Source: Phalacrocorax aristotelis (Eukaryota; Chordata; Aves; Suliformes; Phalacrocoracidae). Taken from it: a stretch of DNA of 64,000 bases. The notes under the pieces were generated by a model, which was given only the letters and a program-made list of their open reading frames with translations, did not search any database and was not told the DNA's origin. The first letter of the stretch is position 1. Each line of letters begins with the position of its first letter. Shown piece by piece: positions 34,610 to 47,188 of this stretch. Both the position numbers and the translations under genes were made by a program. The DNA is taken from assembly GCF_949628215.1 (NCBI RefSeq), contig NC_134277.1, forward strand, positions 61,473,918-61,537,917, read 5' to 3'.

Positions 34610-36405
34610 TTCTCCGGCTTCCGTGGCCTGATGGGCCGCACTGGCAGGGGGAGGAGGATGAGGAGATCCGCGTATGGGAAATGCTGGGGCTGGGAGTCGG
34701 AGTTTGTTGCTTAAGCCTCTGTTATGAGGTGGCTCTGAACCACTGGGAAAGAGAAATTGAAAAATTTCTGTGTCCTCCCTCCCGCGTATTGCATTATGTC
34801 TGCCCTCAGGGGAAGCACACAGTTTCTGGGCTCTAGCTTGGTGTTAAACAACAATTTAATGCATAATTGAAGTACTTAGTAGATTACTTCGGCTGAATCC
34901 TGGTATTATTGTCCATGGCTGTGTAGGGCTGTGTTGTGATGCTAGGATGCACACAGCTGGCATGGGCATAAACACTGCCATAAGCAGAATTGTACACCTT
35001 TGTGCCCAGAGCTGTGAATTCCTTCTTCCTCCTCACATGCCTGCACAGACACACCAGTGTGACATACATACACATAATGGAGATACACAGGGACAATCAA
35101 AGGAGTGATGTTACTAAGACAAACAGGATTATTCATGGCTTCAGGCTGCTGAGCTGGTGGACAAAATAAATTGTATATTTTGAAGGGGAAGAGAGAGATA
35201 AGCTGAGCTTTATGATTTACCCAGATAATCTGATGGTCTATTTTTAAATGCGTGATTTAGAGTTTCCATGAGAGGGAGAGCTGATGAAGTGCAGGAGCAC
35301 TGAGAGAGACACCTTCCTTAAAAGCATCCAAAAGGATACTAAAAACACTAGAATCTTTCTCTTTGAATAGGGCTGAAGATAGCTATTTTTCCTGGAGGAC
35401 CAATTAGTCCTTATGGGAGTCCAAGCTATCCTGGCTGCCCTGACACAGAGGCAGATTTTCCTTGATACCGAGTTGCAGCTCAGTGTGGCACCTGCTGTTC
35501 TGGATGAACAACATAAAGAAGCTGACAGTAACGTCTGCTCGCTAAATTATCTAACCAAGGGCTTGAATGAGGAATATTTTGAAGAGAGAAAATCTGCTAA
35601 CTTACTTTTTTAATGCTAGTTTAACTCAGTTATTCAACAGGGAAGAAGCTGGCTTAAAAATACATAGAAAAAGTTGACTAGTGGCTGATGTAACACATGT
35701 ATGTTTCTTCTTCATCACCGTCTCCCTCCCTGCAAAGTAATTTCAGCAATTTGTATGCAGTCCCCAGAGCAGTATGCTTTGCTGATAACAGGAGGCAGAC
35801 AACAGCTCTGACTCAAGCAAAATAACTTGTCTGTGAACTTGTGTCACACAGAAATGTACATTGATTTGTCACATATTTGCTAGCAAAAAGTCTTCTGATC
35901 TGAGGACTATCTCTGTGTATGGAAGGGACTCTTCCCCTACAAAGTCATTTTTTCTTTTCAAAAGAACGATTTCACAATGGTTGGAAATGTAAAGCCGTGT
36001 AAAGGCCACATCATCAAAATTTATTTGCCTGGTCTGAGAGTAGCCCAGCTTTTTTTCTGTAAAGGCTAGAATGGATGCTGGATCTGCTTCCCAGCCACTG
36101 AATTTTATCATGACTGTCCCAGTGCTTGTAGACACAGCATGCAGTCAGTCTTTCAGGGAGGCTGGATGGCTCTATGCAGAGCTGCAATAGCGTGAATAGC
36201 TCTGTTCTTTCTCCCAACCCCTAGCCCCAAGCACACAGGTGAATTTAAGCCTTTAAATAGGAATCTGCTGTATCCAGAAATGGAGAAGCACCTGCACCAA
36301 CCACTGAAGCCGGTGTTCTGTTAAAGAAGCCTTTGATTTTGGGGTGATTCAGGTAGGGAACCAATTTTATTTTTGTTTAGCCTGAGCTTTAAAGAGCACA
36401 GATAT

Positions 36406-36427
36406 AGTAACTTCAATTGAAGTTACT
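36406..36427. repeat. Perfect 22-bp palindrome
   Basis: AGTAACTTCAA is followed directly by its exact reverse complement TTGAAGTTACT with no spacer. Confidence 0.9.
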
Positions 36428-36874
36428 GGCAAGTTAAGTTGTCAGCAAGACCAAGCCGTTCACGTTGTTTCAAGTTCAACCCATTAAAAAATGGGCATAG
36501 CCAAGTTAAGGGGTTTGTTCTGAAGTGGGCTTTTGGATGCACATCTTTTATTCCATGCTCTCTGAGGAAACACAATATGCAAATCTTTGAATGCCAAAAG
36601 CCTCTCTGAGTTCAGTTGTGCTGAATCAGACCCTGAGTGAGTCCCATGGCATGTTTAAAATTTGCATATAAATGTAAAAATGTCATATAAATGTACAACA
36701 CTTCAGCATATTAAAATCAATAGATCAGGTCATTGAGGGAGAAGTTTGTTATGAGGTCTACACAGTAAAGAACGTTTAATTTGCAAGTGATAGTTTTCTC
36801 ACAGTACAGCGCTGTCTGCAGGTGGTCTGTGGAGATCACAGCCTCATTTCTTCTAGCTCTCTCCACCATTAGAT

Positions 36875-36900
36875 GTCATGTCTTGTCATGTCTTGTCATG
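36875..36900. repeat. 10-bp tandem repeat, 2.6 copies
   Basis: GTCATGTCTT is repeated exactly: GTCATGTCTT, GTCATGTCTT, GTCATG. Confidence 0.9.
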
Positions 36901-37180
36901 GTTGAGAAACAGGCATGTGTAAAAGCAAGAGAAGAGGAATGAAGTGTAGTGAGGCAAAGAGTAATGTGGCAGAACTCAGGCTTCATCTTTCCACTCAGTA
37001 GTTGTTTTTTCATCAAATGAAAGATTCTGATCTGCTAATCTGTCCTGCTCATATCTTTGAGAAATGTAGTAATTGATAAAATGTATACATGAATAAGTGG
37101 AATATTAAAAATATGCAAAGTACTTGTGGGCAACCGTGACCCTATTTGGAATGAGGTCATGGCAAAAGACATACTGACTT

Positions 37181-37740
37181 CATAGAATAGTAGAATGTCC
37201 TGAGGTTGAAGGGACCCATGAGGATCAACAAGTCCAACTTCTGTCCCTGCACAGGACAACCCCCAAAATTCATAACAGGGCGTTGTCCAAGAGCTTCTCG
37301 AATAGTGTCAGGCTTGGTGCCATGACTGCCTCCCTGGGGAGCCTGTTCCAGTGCTCCACCACCCTCTGGGTGGAGAACCTTTTCCTAATATCCAACGTAA
37401 ACATCCCATGGCACATCTTCCTGCCATTCCCTCGGGTCCTGTCATTGGTCACCAGAGAGAAGAGATCAGCATCTGCCCTCCTCCTCCCCTTGTGAGGAAG
37501 TTGTAGAACGCAGTGGGGTCTCCCCTCAGTCTCTTCTTCTCCAGGCTGAACAAACCAAGTGACCTTAGCTGTTCCTCATAGTTTTTCCTCTAAACCCTTC
37601 AACAGCTTCATGGCCCTCCTCTGAACGCTCTGTAGTAGCTTTATATCCTTAATGTACTGTGGCACCCAAAACTGTACACAGTACTCGAGGTGAGGCCACA
37701 CCAGCACAGAGTAGAGCGGGACAATCACCTCCCTCAAAAC
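37181..37740 (-). mobile_element. CR1 LINE fragment (ORF2 C-terminus and 3' end)
   Basis: Minus-strand frames read [57 protein letters not shown] and VVEHWNRLPREAV. These are the conserved end of CR1 ORF2. The 3' UTR with CAACCTCAGGACATTCTACT-like sequence ends at 37181. At least one frame break lies near 37500. Inserted in intron 1, antisense to ADCY1. Confidence 0.9.
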
Positions 37741-40700
37741 AAACTGAGCATTATCTCCATGTTCAATAAGTGAATTTCCTCTTCCCACCCCCAGTTATGT
37801 GAATGACAGTGGTTAATGATAGCTGCTTGAGTTCCTCCAGACGGAAAGTTTACATTAGCTTTTTTGGCCTCCTCCATGCAGCCCTCTCTCTATTTTAGGT
37901 AGCAGTAGATTGAGAACATTGCAGCTGAGTTAGTCAAAATAAACTGCTTTATCAGTAGTCCATTTCTTCTTGCTTACACTGTTAAGAAGATTAGTTTGAT
38001 TTTTAACTTCGAAGAGACCACAGCCTGAAGAGGGGATTCCTATTCTAAACTGCAATTCACAATATTGGTTAATATTAACACAATGGCTGAAATGTCTTTG
38101 GTAGGAGGGTAATGTGCTTTTTAACTTATAGCACATGCTCTTCTTATAACAGCATCTGGAATATCCTTCACTGAAAAGGGCGATGATGTTTAAGATGAGA
38201 GAGTGAGCTTCATTTGCTGGGCTTTTAAACAGTTACATTGCTATTGCTAAATTCAAAATCTAGAAGAGGGTGATTGATAAAATTATTTGACATGGCTTTT
38301 TTATCACAACAGCATTATTTCTAAGCCTTATTTGATGTCTGACAGGAACATTAAGGGAATTGTGAATAAGTTCCTGAATACCTGCAGACTATTTAGTGCA
38401 AATCTTATATATAGTTAATATATTTATTTAGGGGGCAATGGATAGGGTAAGGTATAGGATTTTCTTAGCTTGCCTGTAGGCAAGGGACATGAAAAATGCA
38501 CCTTTCTTACTCTTGGGTCATAGAAGAATATGCCAAAAAATTTTACAGTTGGTATTTACAGTTGATATTTTACAGTTATGATGAACAGAAGTATTGAAAT
38601 GGGCAATGACCACTTGTAAAGCTATGAATTATTCACTATCCTTTAATTGATATTTTTGTAGCATTGCTAGTTTATCATTAGAGGACCTAATAATTTTAAA
38701 AAATGTTTTGCTTTCTTGCTTTTTTTCTTTTTCTGTTGCTGCTTTTGTGGAACGAGTCCCTGTCAGTTTTGGCTGACTACTGCAGTTCTTGGTGCAGTGA
38801 CCTCTACTGAACTTCCCTCAAAAGAGAACATCAACCAGATACAAAAGAGGGAATGTTCTCCTGGGATGGGGATGACTGCAGAAATGAGGTTGATCTTTCC
38901 TAATTTCCCTAAGGGTGCACAACATTCAGCCTGAGGACTTCATCTGTCATGTTAGTTAGGGAATTTACACTCATGAGCCTTAGTCCCAGATCTCAATGGT
39001 ATCATTTGTAAAAGCCCCATCTCTCCAGCATGATCGTACACTGAAGGACTGAACTTGGCTACTGATCGATATGATTTTTCCTTCTCTTGGGCAAAAGATA
39101 GAATACCTGAACTAGGGAGAAATCATTTAACAAAATGTCTTACATGGCCCTGAGGTTGTCTTTTGAAGTTTAGAGTTACTGGTCCTCTGTAAAGCTAAGG
39201 ATTTGACACATATATTATCCATTATCTAACATTCTCAAAAAAATATTCTTCACAGGAAGATATCAGGTACTATCTTGGCTTCTTTTCCCTTGTATATGAT
39301 AGTTGCTGCCATCCCACTCATATAAAAAAAAGACTGAAAAATCAAAGACTTAAAACTATTTTGTACAATACAGTTTGTACAAACCTTTTTCTGAAGTTGT
39401 AATATAAAAAAAAATAGTTATCCTAAAGCTGATATATAATGCACTGCTGAGTTATAGTAATCTTACTGTGCACAGTCCTAAATGTAGATGGTTTTATTTA
39501 ATGGTATAAACCTTGGAAAATATATATCTGTATCTCCTTATTGCAACTAAGGGATTCAAGAGTAGAGCTGTATGAGGGAAAGGTCTTTTCTTCTTTAGAG
39601 TCACAGTTCAAATTTAGGTTGCTAAATTTCAAGATTCTTTACTATCTAAGGATATTTTGATGACATACCAAAATGTGTATGAAAGACTGATGCTAATAGT
39701 CCAGTTTCTGAGATGCAAATACGTTTTTAGCATCACTGTTCATAACTGAGCAAGGCCAGCAGACTTAAAGTGCTTTTCTTAGTCTGTAGGCAAAAAAAAG
39801 TGTTGTTTTGCTAAGACTGATTATGATATAATATGTATGTCTTAGAATTGTAATGAAATTTCACAGGGCCTCTGCATCAGTAGTATTCACATTTATAACA
39901 ACAGAATGTGAGACAAACTTCCTTCCAGGGTATTACAGAGTCTGCTGCTGTGTTTGACTTTTAACACGTTGGGTAAATAACATGAATCTTACTATGGCAA
40001 AAGTCACATTGACCCTAAATCAGTACCAAGGGAGAACTGAGGGCTTTGACTTATCAGCACATGGCAGCGGTGCAAGATATAGGTAGACATTGGCTACAGC
40101 GTGAGCTCATTCTGTGGCATACTGCAATAAATGCAAAGTATTTTGAGGGTATGGGTTTTTTTCCTTTTAGGAACCCTTAAGTCATCTGGAAACTACAGGG
40201 TATAGTAGTTCAAAAGCTGGCACACAGCAGGCTGTCTTGGAGTAGCTGAAGAAGGGAAAACCATTAGGGGTCAGGTTGCTCATCCTCAGGAGAAGTATTT
40301 CTCTCTAGCGTCTGGAAGTCTCACAGTTGTTTTCAGAGTTGGTTAAACTATCTCCTGTTGGAAAGCTTCTTGGGACCAGTGTAGATGTCAAAGGTCTACT
40401 AGTGGCCTAAATGTAAGACAATATCACCATTACATATCTAGATGTAATATCATCAACAACTGTAGATGTTGATTGGTATTACCTGTCTGTAGACTGACCA
40501 GTTTCTGGGTTAAGCTCTTTTGGGGAGTTTCATGTGAGAGAAGAGTACTATAGGAAAAATAGGATCTAGTTAGCTTTGTCAGTCTTTGTCCAGTAAGTAA
40601 AATGCTTCATGTCTTACACCTCTCCTGGCCTCTCTTCAAGGGTGAATTTCTAGTCACAGCCTAGTATTGCACCAGTCTGGGGTGCTCCATGTACAAACCC

Positions 40701-43700
40701 TAACTCATGTTTGTGCTAGCTGTATCATGTGTGCAGACAGAACAGGAACTCCAGCTAATACATTTTCTCCTCTGACTGAAGGAAACTCAAACACAAGTCT
40801 TTGTATTCAGAAGAGGAGGGCCTTGGTGACACCTCTTGGTGCACCGTGTTCTGATACATTCACTTTCTGCACTATGGAGTCACTCTTTCCATTCTAAGTC
40901 AATTGTGCCTGTGCCTTTGTTAAGGGTGGGTAGCACTCTGTACTGTCCCACCTGAAGCATGATTTTGGGAATCTGTCAGTCAAGCTTAGTTACGTGAGCT
41001 TACAAACTGTCACACAGCTGGGATTGTTTTGGCAATGCAACCTTCTCTGTTGTAATCTCATCTTTGTGTGGATCATAAGTGGCATAAAAGTGCTAAGACA
41101 CAGGTCAGATAACAGAGGAGATAACAAAGCCTGGTGATAACTGGTGGTATCATGTTTGCTGTTTATGTCCTGAATAGTAAACCTGGAAAGCATTCACAGG
41201 TGTGATGCTCAAGTAACGCCCTCTGAACAGGAATCAGAAATCTCTAGTGTTGAAAGGCAGTGCCTAGACTTTTCTCGCTTGGACTCAGGAACTTCAGATA
41301 TCCAGAGTCTACTAGGAAGGAAGTCTGATAGGTGAGTGATTAGGGTTAGACAAATAATCAAAAGGCTAGCTATTTCTGATTTTCCTAAAGCAGCTATTAA
41401 TGGCCTAGTTTTACTGTCAGGCTATATTTTAAGTCACCATTACCACTGAAAATAGTAGTCCCATGGATGCTTGTACGCACCCCTATTCATCCATTTTTAC
41501 CACCTAAACACAGTGGACCAGGGAGCTAATGAGGGATAGAACCAGCCTGGTAGGATGGGCTCCTGGATGGGTGAGTCTGCTAGTCCTGTTCACACCTGCA
41601 TTGGCTTTGGTGTTGGCATGAAGAGGCTGGGAATAGGAATGAGCAAGCAGTGTAAAAAAGAGGGAAGAATTTTTTTTTTTTACTGTTCTGTCAGTTTATG
41701 TCCTTGTGTTGTAACAGCAGCCATGTTGTCTTCACTGCTACATGAACTTCGATGGGAGTAACATTAGACATCTTTTTGTAAATGGATCCTAACTTTTCAC
41801 TTTATAGCTAATCATATGTGCATTAATTTAGATATGGATGTTTAGAACATAAGTAAATCAGGTGATACAACTAAAGGCTGGGCTGATTTAGTAGAGCTGC
41901 TAAAACAACGTTTGTCACTGTTGGATCCTAGAACAGCTTTCAGCATAGATGCCAAACCTGTATAAGCAGATTGCAAATATAAATTCCTGTTAAGGACAAA
42001 CAATCATATTTTCTTATGTTTCAAAACCCCTCTAAAAGTAATTCAAGGATCCCCGCTTAAGCAATTTACGTAGAGGGACTAGTTTGTTAAATGGTGCCAA
42101 AAGAAGGAAACTACTTTTAAAAATGGCCAGAAGAAAATAAGATTTTGAATTCCTACAAGGTGCCATTTTAGGCATCTTTAAATGCCCCAAAACTTTAAAA
42201 ATTGCCTCAGTGTCCATAAAGGAGTTTAATATTTATAACCAGTATAGTGGAGTCAATGAGTGAATCACAGAACCCATTAGTTCTAGAGCAGGTAATGATG
42301 TGTCTGGTGCCAAGTACAGAAGATACTATATAGGGTTTTGATATGGGAAATCAATGGGCTTTGCATGTTAGCACGGAACTGTTATGTGAATATGTTAATT
42401 CTTTCAGAATGGACAGAAACTATCCTTTCTGCATACAAAATAGGCAGTTTCTATCTTACACTATTACTTTGGCTATATTTGGTTCTGAGTACCTGGGTTA
42501 CAAAGCAGGCACTCAAAAAACTCCGTAATTTTGATAGCAAAGATGATATCCTGTAACAATCTGTGCTTTTCAACACTGCTGCATCCAGTCACAGTCAGGA
42601 GCAGAAGGAGATTGACAATATATTTAAATTTGTCTTGCAGTGTCTTTCAGGAAGAGGCCTTGCATAGTACTGTAGTTGCATGTATTCAGATAAAAATGTC
42701 TCACAGCAAATTCACAGAAAACACAAAAGAGCACTTGCTGAAAATTAATGATACAGTGCTACAAAATACACTAATTGTATGTCCTGAAACCAGTCTCACT
42801 TTGCAGTAGTATCTCAGGGAAACACTGCTCACTTAAAATGCTTCTTTTTCAATGACTGTTTGCTTGTTGCAGCTGAGAAAACAGTAACACAAATCAAACA
42901 AGGCTCACAAACCTTACATATTAAATTCTAGGCTGAAATTCAGCTTGTCTTATTATTATTTACCATTGATGTTATGGTAATGCCTACAGGTGTCAGCTTT
43001 GATTAGCTTCTCAACTTGCTGCTTGCTGTACAAGTGCACAAATAACAAGCAATGCATTGTCCTCTCCTAGACACTGCAAAGAACAGAAAAAAGACTAGAG
43101 ATAGAGAGGGAAGATGATTTTCCAAAACTCAGAGGTCAATCAGAATAGGCTGTGAATCTCCTGACTCCGGCTGCAGTTGTCTGGGACAAGAATTTCACAA
43201 AGTAAATACTTCATCTTAAGCATCATAAAGCCCCAAGAAATAGTTTAAAATATTTCCATTTACTCTGGGCTAAGCTATACTGTCATGTTTTTTTCTTTTC
43301 AATTACTTTGAGATGAACCTTTTCCTCTGGTCTACATGACTTGAGGCAGGATGCTCATAAAAGAGGAGTTTCACGTTATGGTTAAATGGAGCATGTTTAT
43401 GAGCCACTTAATCTTTTTTCAATGTATTTGCCTCAGTAGCTTTGTGAATAACTGCAGAATATGTAGATAAAAGGTTGGTTTTGTTTACCCAAAGCAATGA
43501 CATGAGCGTACACAACCAAGAGTAACTGTTCGTCTATATATTTTCCGATAGTAGTCAGATTTGTTTCATTTCCTTTTTCTCTTGGGCAAAGTGAAGCTAC
43601 AACTATGTTTTTGAAAAATCTTACATCACATTTTAGAAGAAACCAGCCATAATTTGTACATTTTAATGGCTATTCATTATAATTCTGCATCCCAGATATA

Positions 43701-45139
43701 CTGTTGAGATAAAGATTAATGAAGTTATGCTAGGGCATATTGTATTTTAATTATGATAATGGTAAGAAACTATCACTAAGCAATGTGAAATCTGAAAAAC
43801 AAATGGTCCTTAAATGCTGTTTTCTACACAGTTTATTTTAACTTATATTTGATATTTCCAAAGAAATATTAACAGGCTTTTCAGAGGCAGTACATTGGTT
43901 TTCCCCTAGAGGATTTTGGCTTCTTTTGGCTCCATGACATAAAAGAGATGGATCTAAGATATGTGTACCTGGCCAGGCTGAGAGGATGCTTGAGCGATTC
44001 AGTGGTTAGTCAAACCAAAAAGAATAGAGAAGCTATCCTGTAACCCATTGCTAACTGATGATAATTCGCAGGAGCAGCTTCACAAGTATTGTGAGTTAAA
44101 AAAATCTTGACATACACATTATGGACTTTTGCCTGTAGTTGTATGTTTGACAGCACATGGTTGAAGCATACTTTAGCAGAACAAATCAAACTGATCAAAG
44201 AATAGATAAAAAGTTTATGATGTGAGGAATGTCAGAGGCTTTGTTTTCTAAAATATTGTGAAAAATTACCATTTCCCTCCTCTTGTCTGCTTTCATTTGT
44301 GAAATTTCCACTGTGCTTGCTTTTTGCTATTTGAATGTCACATTTGAGTATTGCCACTGCTAGTCTAAAGTTTATAATCACCTACACAAAGATAGACCAG
44401 ATTTATTCTGAAAGTTATTGAAACAAGTATCCTGCCTGTTTTCTATTTTTTCTCTTTCCTGATTCAGTTTTTACCTCTCAAAGGAAATGAGTTAGAGGAC
44501 TCTTAATTTCTCATTCCATCTGTCTCTTTTCCTTGTTAGTGTTCTTGCACAGAGCTCTCAAAGATTTCTCTTCAACTCACCTCTAGCCATCAATATGACT
44601 AGGGGAAGGTATCTTTTTTTGATATCTTTTCTAAATTATCTTATTACAGACCATAAATATAAAATTCTGCATCTTGTCCTCAACTTCTGCTTTTGCAAGA
44701 CCCTCAAAAGATTAATTTATCTTGGTGCAGCTTCCATTCCTTATACCTTTGAAGAGTAAAAATTGATGCAGAAATGAGAAAAATCAAAGGGTATCTCTAT
44801 GACTGTTCTACTTCATCCTGAAATAAGCAATTCACCCAGTGACTTCAGTGGTGGGTTTGCCTGAGTATGAGCATCAAGACTCCTCTGTAGACTGTTTTTC
44901 GGTATTTAAGTTCAGAAAACTGTAGGAAGTGTATTGGCTCTTTCTGCATGGTGTTTTGTACAACTTAAATTTGTGAACCTCTGCTAGTAGCTGACAAGTC
45001 GAGTTTTTCCAGAGTTCCAGGAAAAAAATATAGCTCTCCCTCCTCTGAAAATGAAGAGCATTTTGTTAGTTAAGTATATGAACTCAACCCAAGTTTTCCT
45101 GCCTGCTTAATTTTAGCTTCCTACATTTTATGCTTTTTC
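37741..45139. other. Intron sequence without recognised genes
   Basis: About 7.4 kb of AT-rich DNA. Open frames are at most about 92 codons and match nothing known to me. A 13-14-bp imperfect triplicate (38541-38581) is the only structured repeat noted. Confidence 0.6.
38541..38581. repeat. Imperfect 13-14-bp tandem triplicate
   Basis: TTTTACAGTTGGTA, TTTACAGTTGATA and TTTTACAGTTATGA follow one another. Confidence 0.8.
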
Positions 45140-45168
45140 TAAGGAAATCTCCTTTCTAAGGAGATCTC
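45136..45168. repeat. 17-bp near-tandem duplication at the CR1 edge
   Basis: TTTCTAAGGAAATCTCC is followed by TTTCTAAGGAGATCTC. It lies where recognisable CR1 sequence starts, so it may mark the insertion junction. Confidence 0.7.
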
Positions 45169-46885
45169 ATAGGCCCACTGTTAAACAGAATAGGAAAGTA
45201 AGTCACCAACGACACTGAAAAGGCAGAGGTCCTCAACACTTTCTTCACCTCTGTCTTTACCAGCACTGTCAGGTCCCAGGCTTTGGGAATGAAATTCCCA
45301 GTTGATCCAAACATAGACCCACCATAAGTGAATGAGGAGTTAGTACGTGAATTATTACAGGAGCTTGAACCCTACAAATTGATGGGCCCTGACGCCATCC
45401 ACCCGAGGGTGTTGAGAGAGCTTGTTGACGTCATTGCAAGGCCACTTTCCATAATCTTCGAGAAGTCATGGAGAACGGGGGATGTCCCAGAGGACTGGAG
45501 GAAGGCAATTGTTACCCCTAGCTACAAGAAGGGTTCGAGGGAGGATCCAGATAATTATAGGCCATCAGCCTTACTTCAATCCCTGGGAAAGTTATGGAAT
45601 GAATCCTCCTCGGGGCCATCACGAGTCAAATGAAGCACATGATTGGAAAAAGCCAGCATGGCTACACTAAGGGCAGATAGTGCTTGACAGATCTGGTGGC
45701 CTTCTACGACAAAGTGACTTGCCTGGTTGACATGGGGCGGGCAGTGGACACTGTCTACCTGGACTTCTCCAAGGCCTTTGATACAGTTCCCCACGGCTTC
45801 CTCCTGGAGAAATTAATGCATTATGGCCTAGACAAGTGGTCTGTGCAGTGGGTGGGGAACTGGCTGACCGGCCGCACCCAAAGGGTGGTGGTAAATAGTT
45901 CTTTTTCAAAGTGACAACCTGTCACAAGTGGGGTCCCCCAGGGATCGATATTGGGCCCAATGTTATTCAGTATCTTTATAAGTGGTCTGGATAATGGCAT
46001 CACATGTAGCCTGATGACGTTTGTGGATAACTCCAGAAGGGAGAGCTGCTCTGCAGGAAGACCTGGATAGGCTGGAAGACTGGGCTAACAAGAACCTTAT
46101 GAAGTTCAACAAGGACAAATGCAAGGCCTTGCACCTGGGAAAATATAATCTGGGAGTGCAGCACAGACTGGGATCCACCTGGCTAGAGAGCAGCTCTGTG
46201 GAAAGGGACCTGGGGGTCCTGGTGGACAGGAAGCTCAACATGAGTGAACAGTATGCTGCTGCAGCCAAGAAGGTCAACAGGATGCTGGGTTGCACCAAAA
46301 AGGGCATCACCAGCAGAGATAAAGAAGTCATTATCCCGCTCTACTTAGTGCTTCTCAGGCCACACCTGGAGTACTGCATAGAGTTCTGGTCCCTGCTATA
46401 CAAAAAGGATGTGGACAGGCTGGAAGGGGTCCAGAGAAGGGCCACCAAGATGATCAAAGGACTGGGAAGCCTGCCGTACGAGGATAGGCTGGGAGAGCTG
46501 GGTTTGTTCAGCCTTGAGAAAACAAAGCTTAGAGGGGATCTCATCACCATGCACCAGTACTTAAGGGGTAGCTACAAAGAAGATGGAGCCTCCCTTTTTA
46601 CAAGGAGTCACATGGAGAGGACAAGGGGGAATAGACACAAGTTGCTCTTCGGGAGATTCCGATTGGACATGAGAGGGAAATTTTTCACAGCGAGAACAGT
46701 TAACCATTGGAATAATCTCCCCAGGGAAGTGGTTGACTTGGCCACTTTGGACACCTTCAAGATTTGTCTGTACAGGGTGCTGGGCCATGTTGTCTAGACT
46801 GTGCTCTTCCTAGAAAGGTTGGACTAGATGATCCCTGAGGTCCCTACCAACCTGTGATTCTGTGGTTCCTTTAATTCTGTGAATA
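45140..46885 (+). mobile_element. CR1 LINE fragment (reverse transcriptase to 3' end)
   Basis: The + strand encodes CR1 ORF2 in three frames. 45328-45633 has MGPDAIHPRVLRELVDVIAR and the TGDVPEDWRKAIVTP block. 45684-45914 has [13 protein letters not shown], motif A DFSKAFD (45762-45782) and [13 protein letters not shown]. 46021-46797 has a long intact C-terminal part (LEDWANKNLMKFNKDKCKAL, ERDLGVLVDRKLNM, RPHLEYC, RTVNHWNNLPREVVD). Frameshifts lie near 45600-45680 and 46020. The catalytic FADD is FVDN here and is followed by a deletion. The 3' tail carries GTGATTCTGTGG and ATTCTGTG octamers. In intron 1, same strand as ADCY1. Confidence 0.92.
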
Positions 46886-47159
46886 TAGAATAGTCCTAAA
46901 CTGATGGAGGTTTTTGGATGCAATCTCAGAGTCATTACTGAACAGCAGAAAACAAAAATTGCTGACAGTACTTCAACTGTTGCTGTTTCCGCCCCCTCCC
47001 TCTTTTATTTGGTTAAAAGTTATCTGTAACCCTGACCAGCAAGGATAACATCCTAAGTGTGTTGCTTTTGACTTTCTGTAAACAGATCACAAAAGAACAA
47101 CTTCACGTGGTTTTTTTGTTCCCTTCTTGAAAGATCATTTATCATTGGCCACCACCACC

Positions 47160-47188
47160 AGATTGAGTGGCCATACACCACTCAATCT
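47160..47188. repeat. Inverted repeat: 11-bp perfect stem, 7-nt loop
   Basis: AGATTGAGTGG and CCACTCAATCT are exact reverse complements around CCATACA. A long T-rich tract follows at 47205. Confidence 0.85.

Larger units (their letters stand above)
32280..34640. promoter_or_regulatory. ADCY1: CpG island spanning the ADCY1 promoter, exon 1 and start of intron 1
   Basis: CpG dinucleotides are rare elsewhere in the window but dense here. A first cluster lies at 32280-32430, the core at about 32740-34120, and a weaker shoulder runs to about 34640. Inside are GC boxes (GGGCGG at 32977-32982 and 32981-32986; GGGGGCG near 32888). An island over a first coding exon is typical of neuronal and housekeeping promoters (established). 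No transcription start can be fixed from sequence alone. Confidence 0.85.
34641..37180. other. Intron sequence without recognised elements
   Basis: Ordinary intronic DNA with short open frames. It contains a 22-bp palindrome (36406) and a 10-bp tandem repeat (36875), listed separately. Confidence 0.6.
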
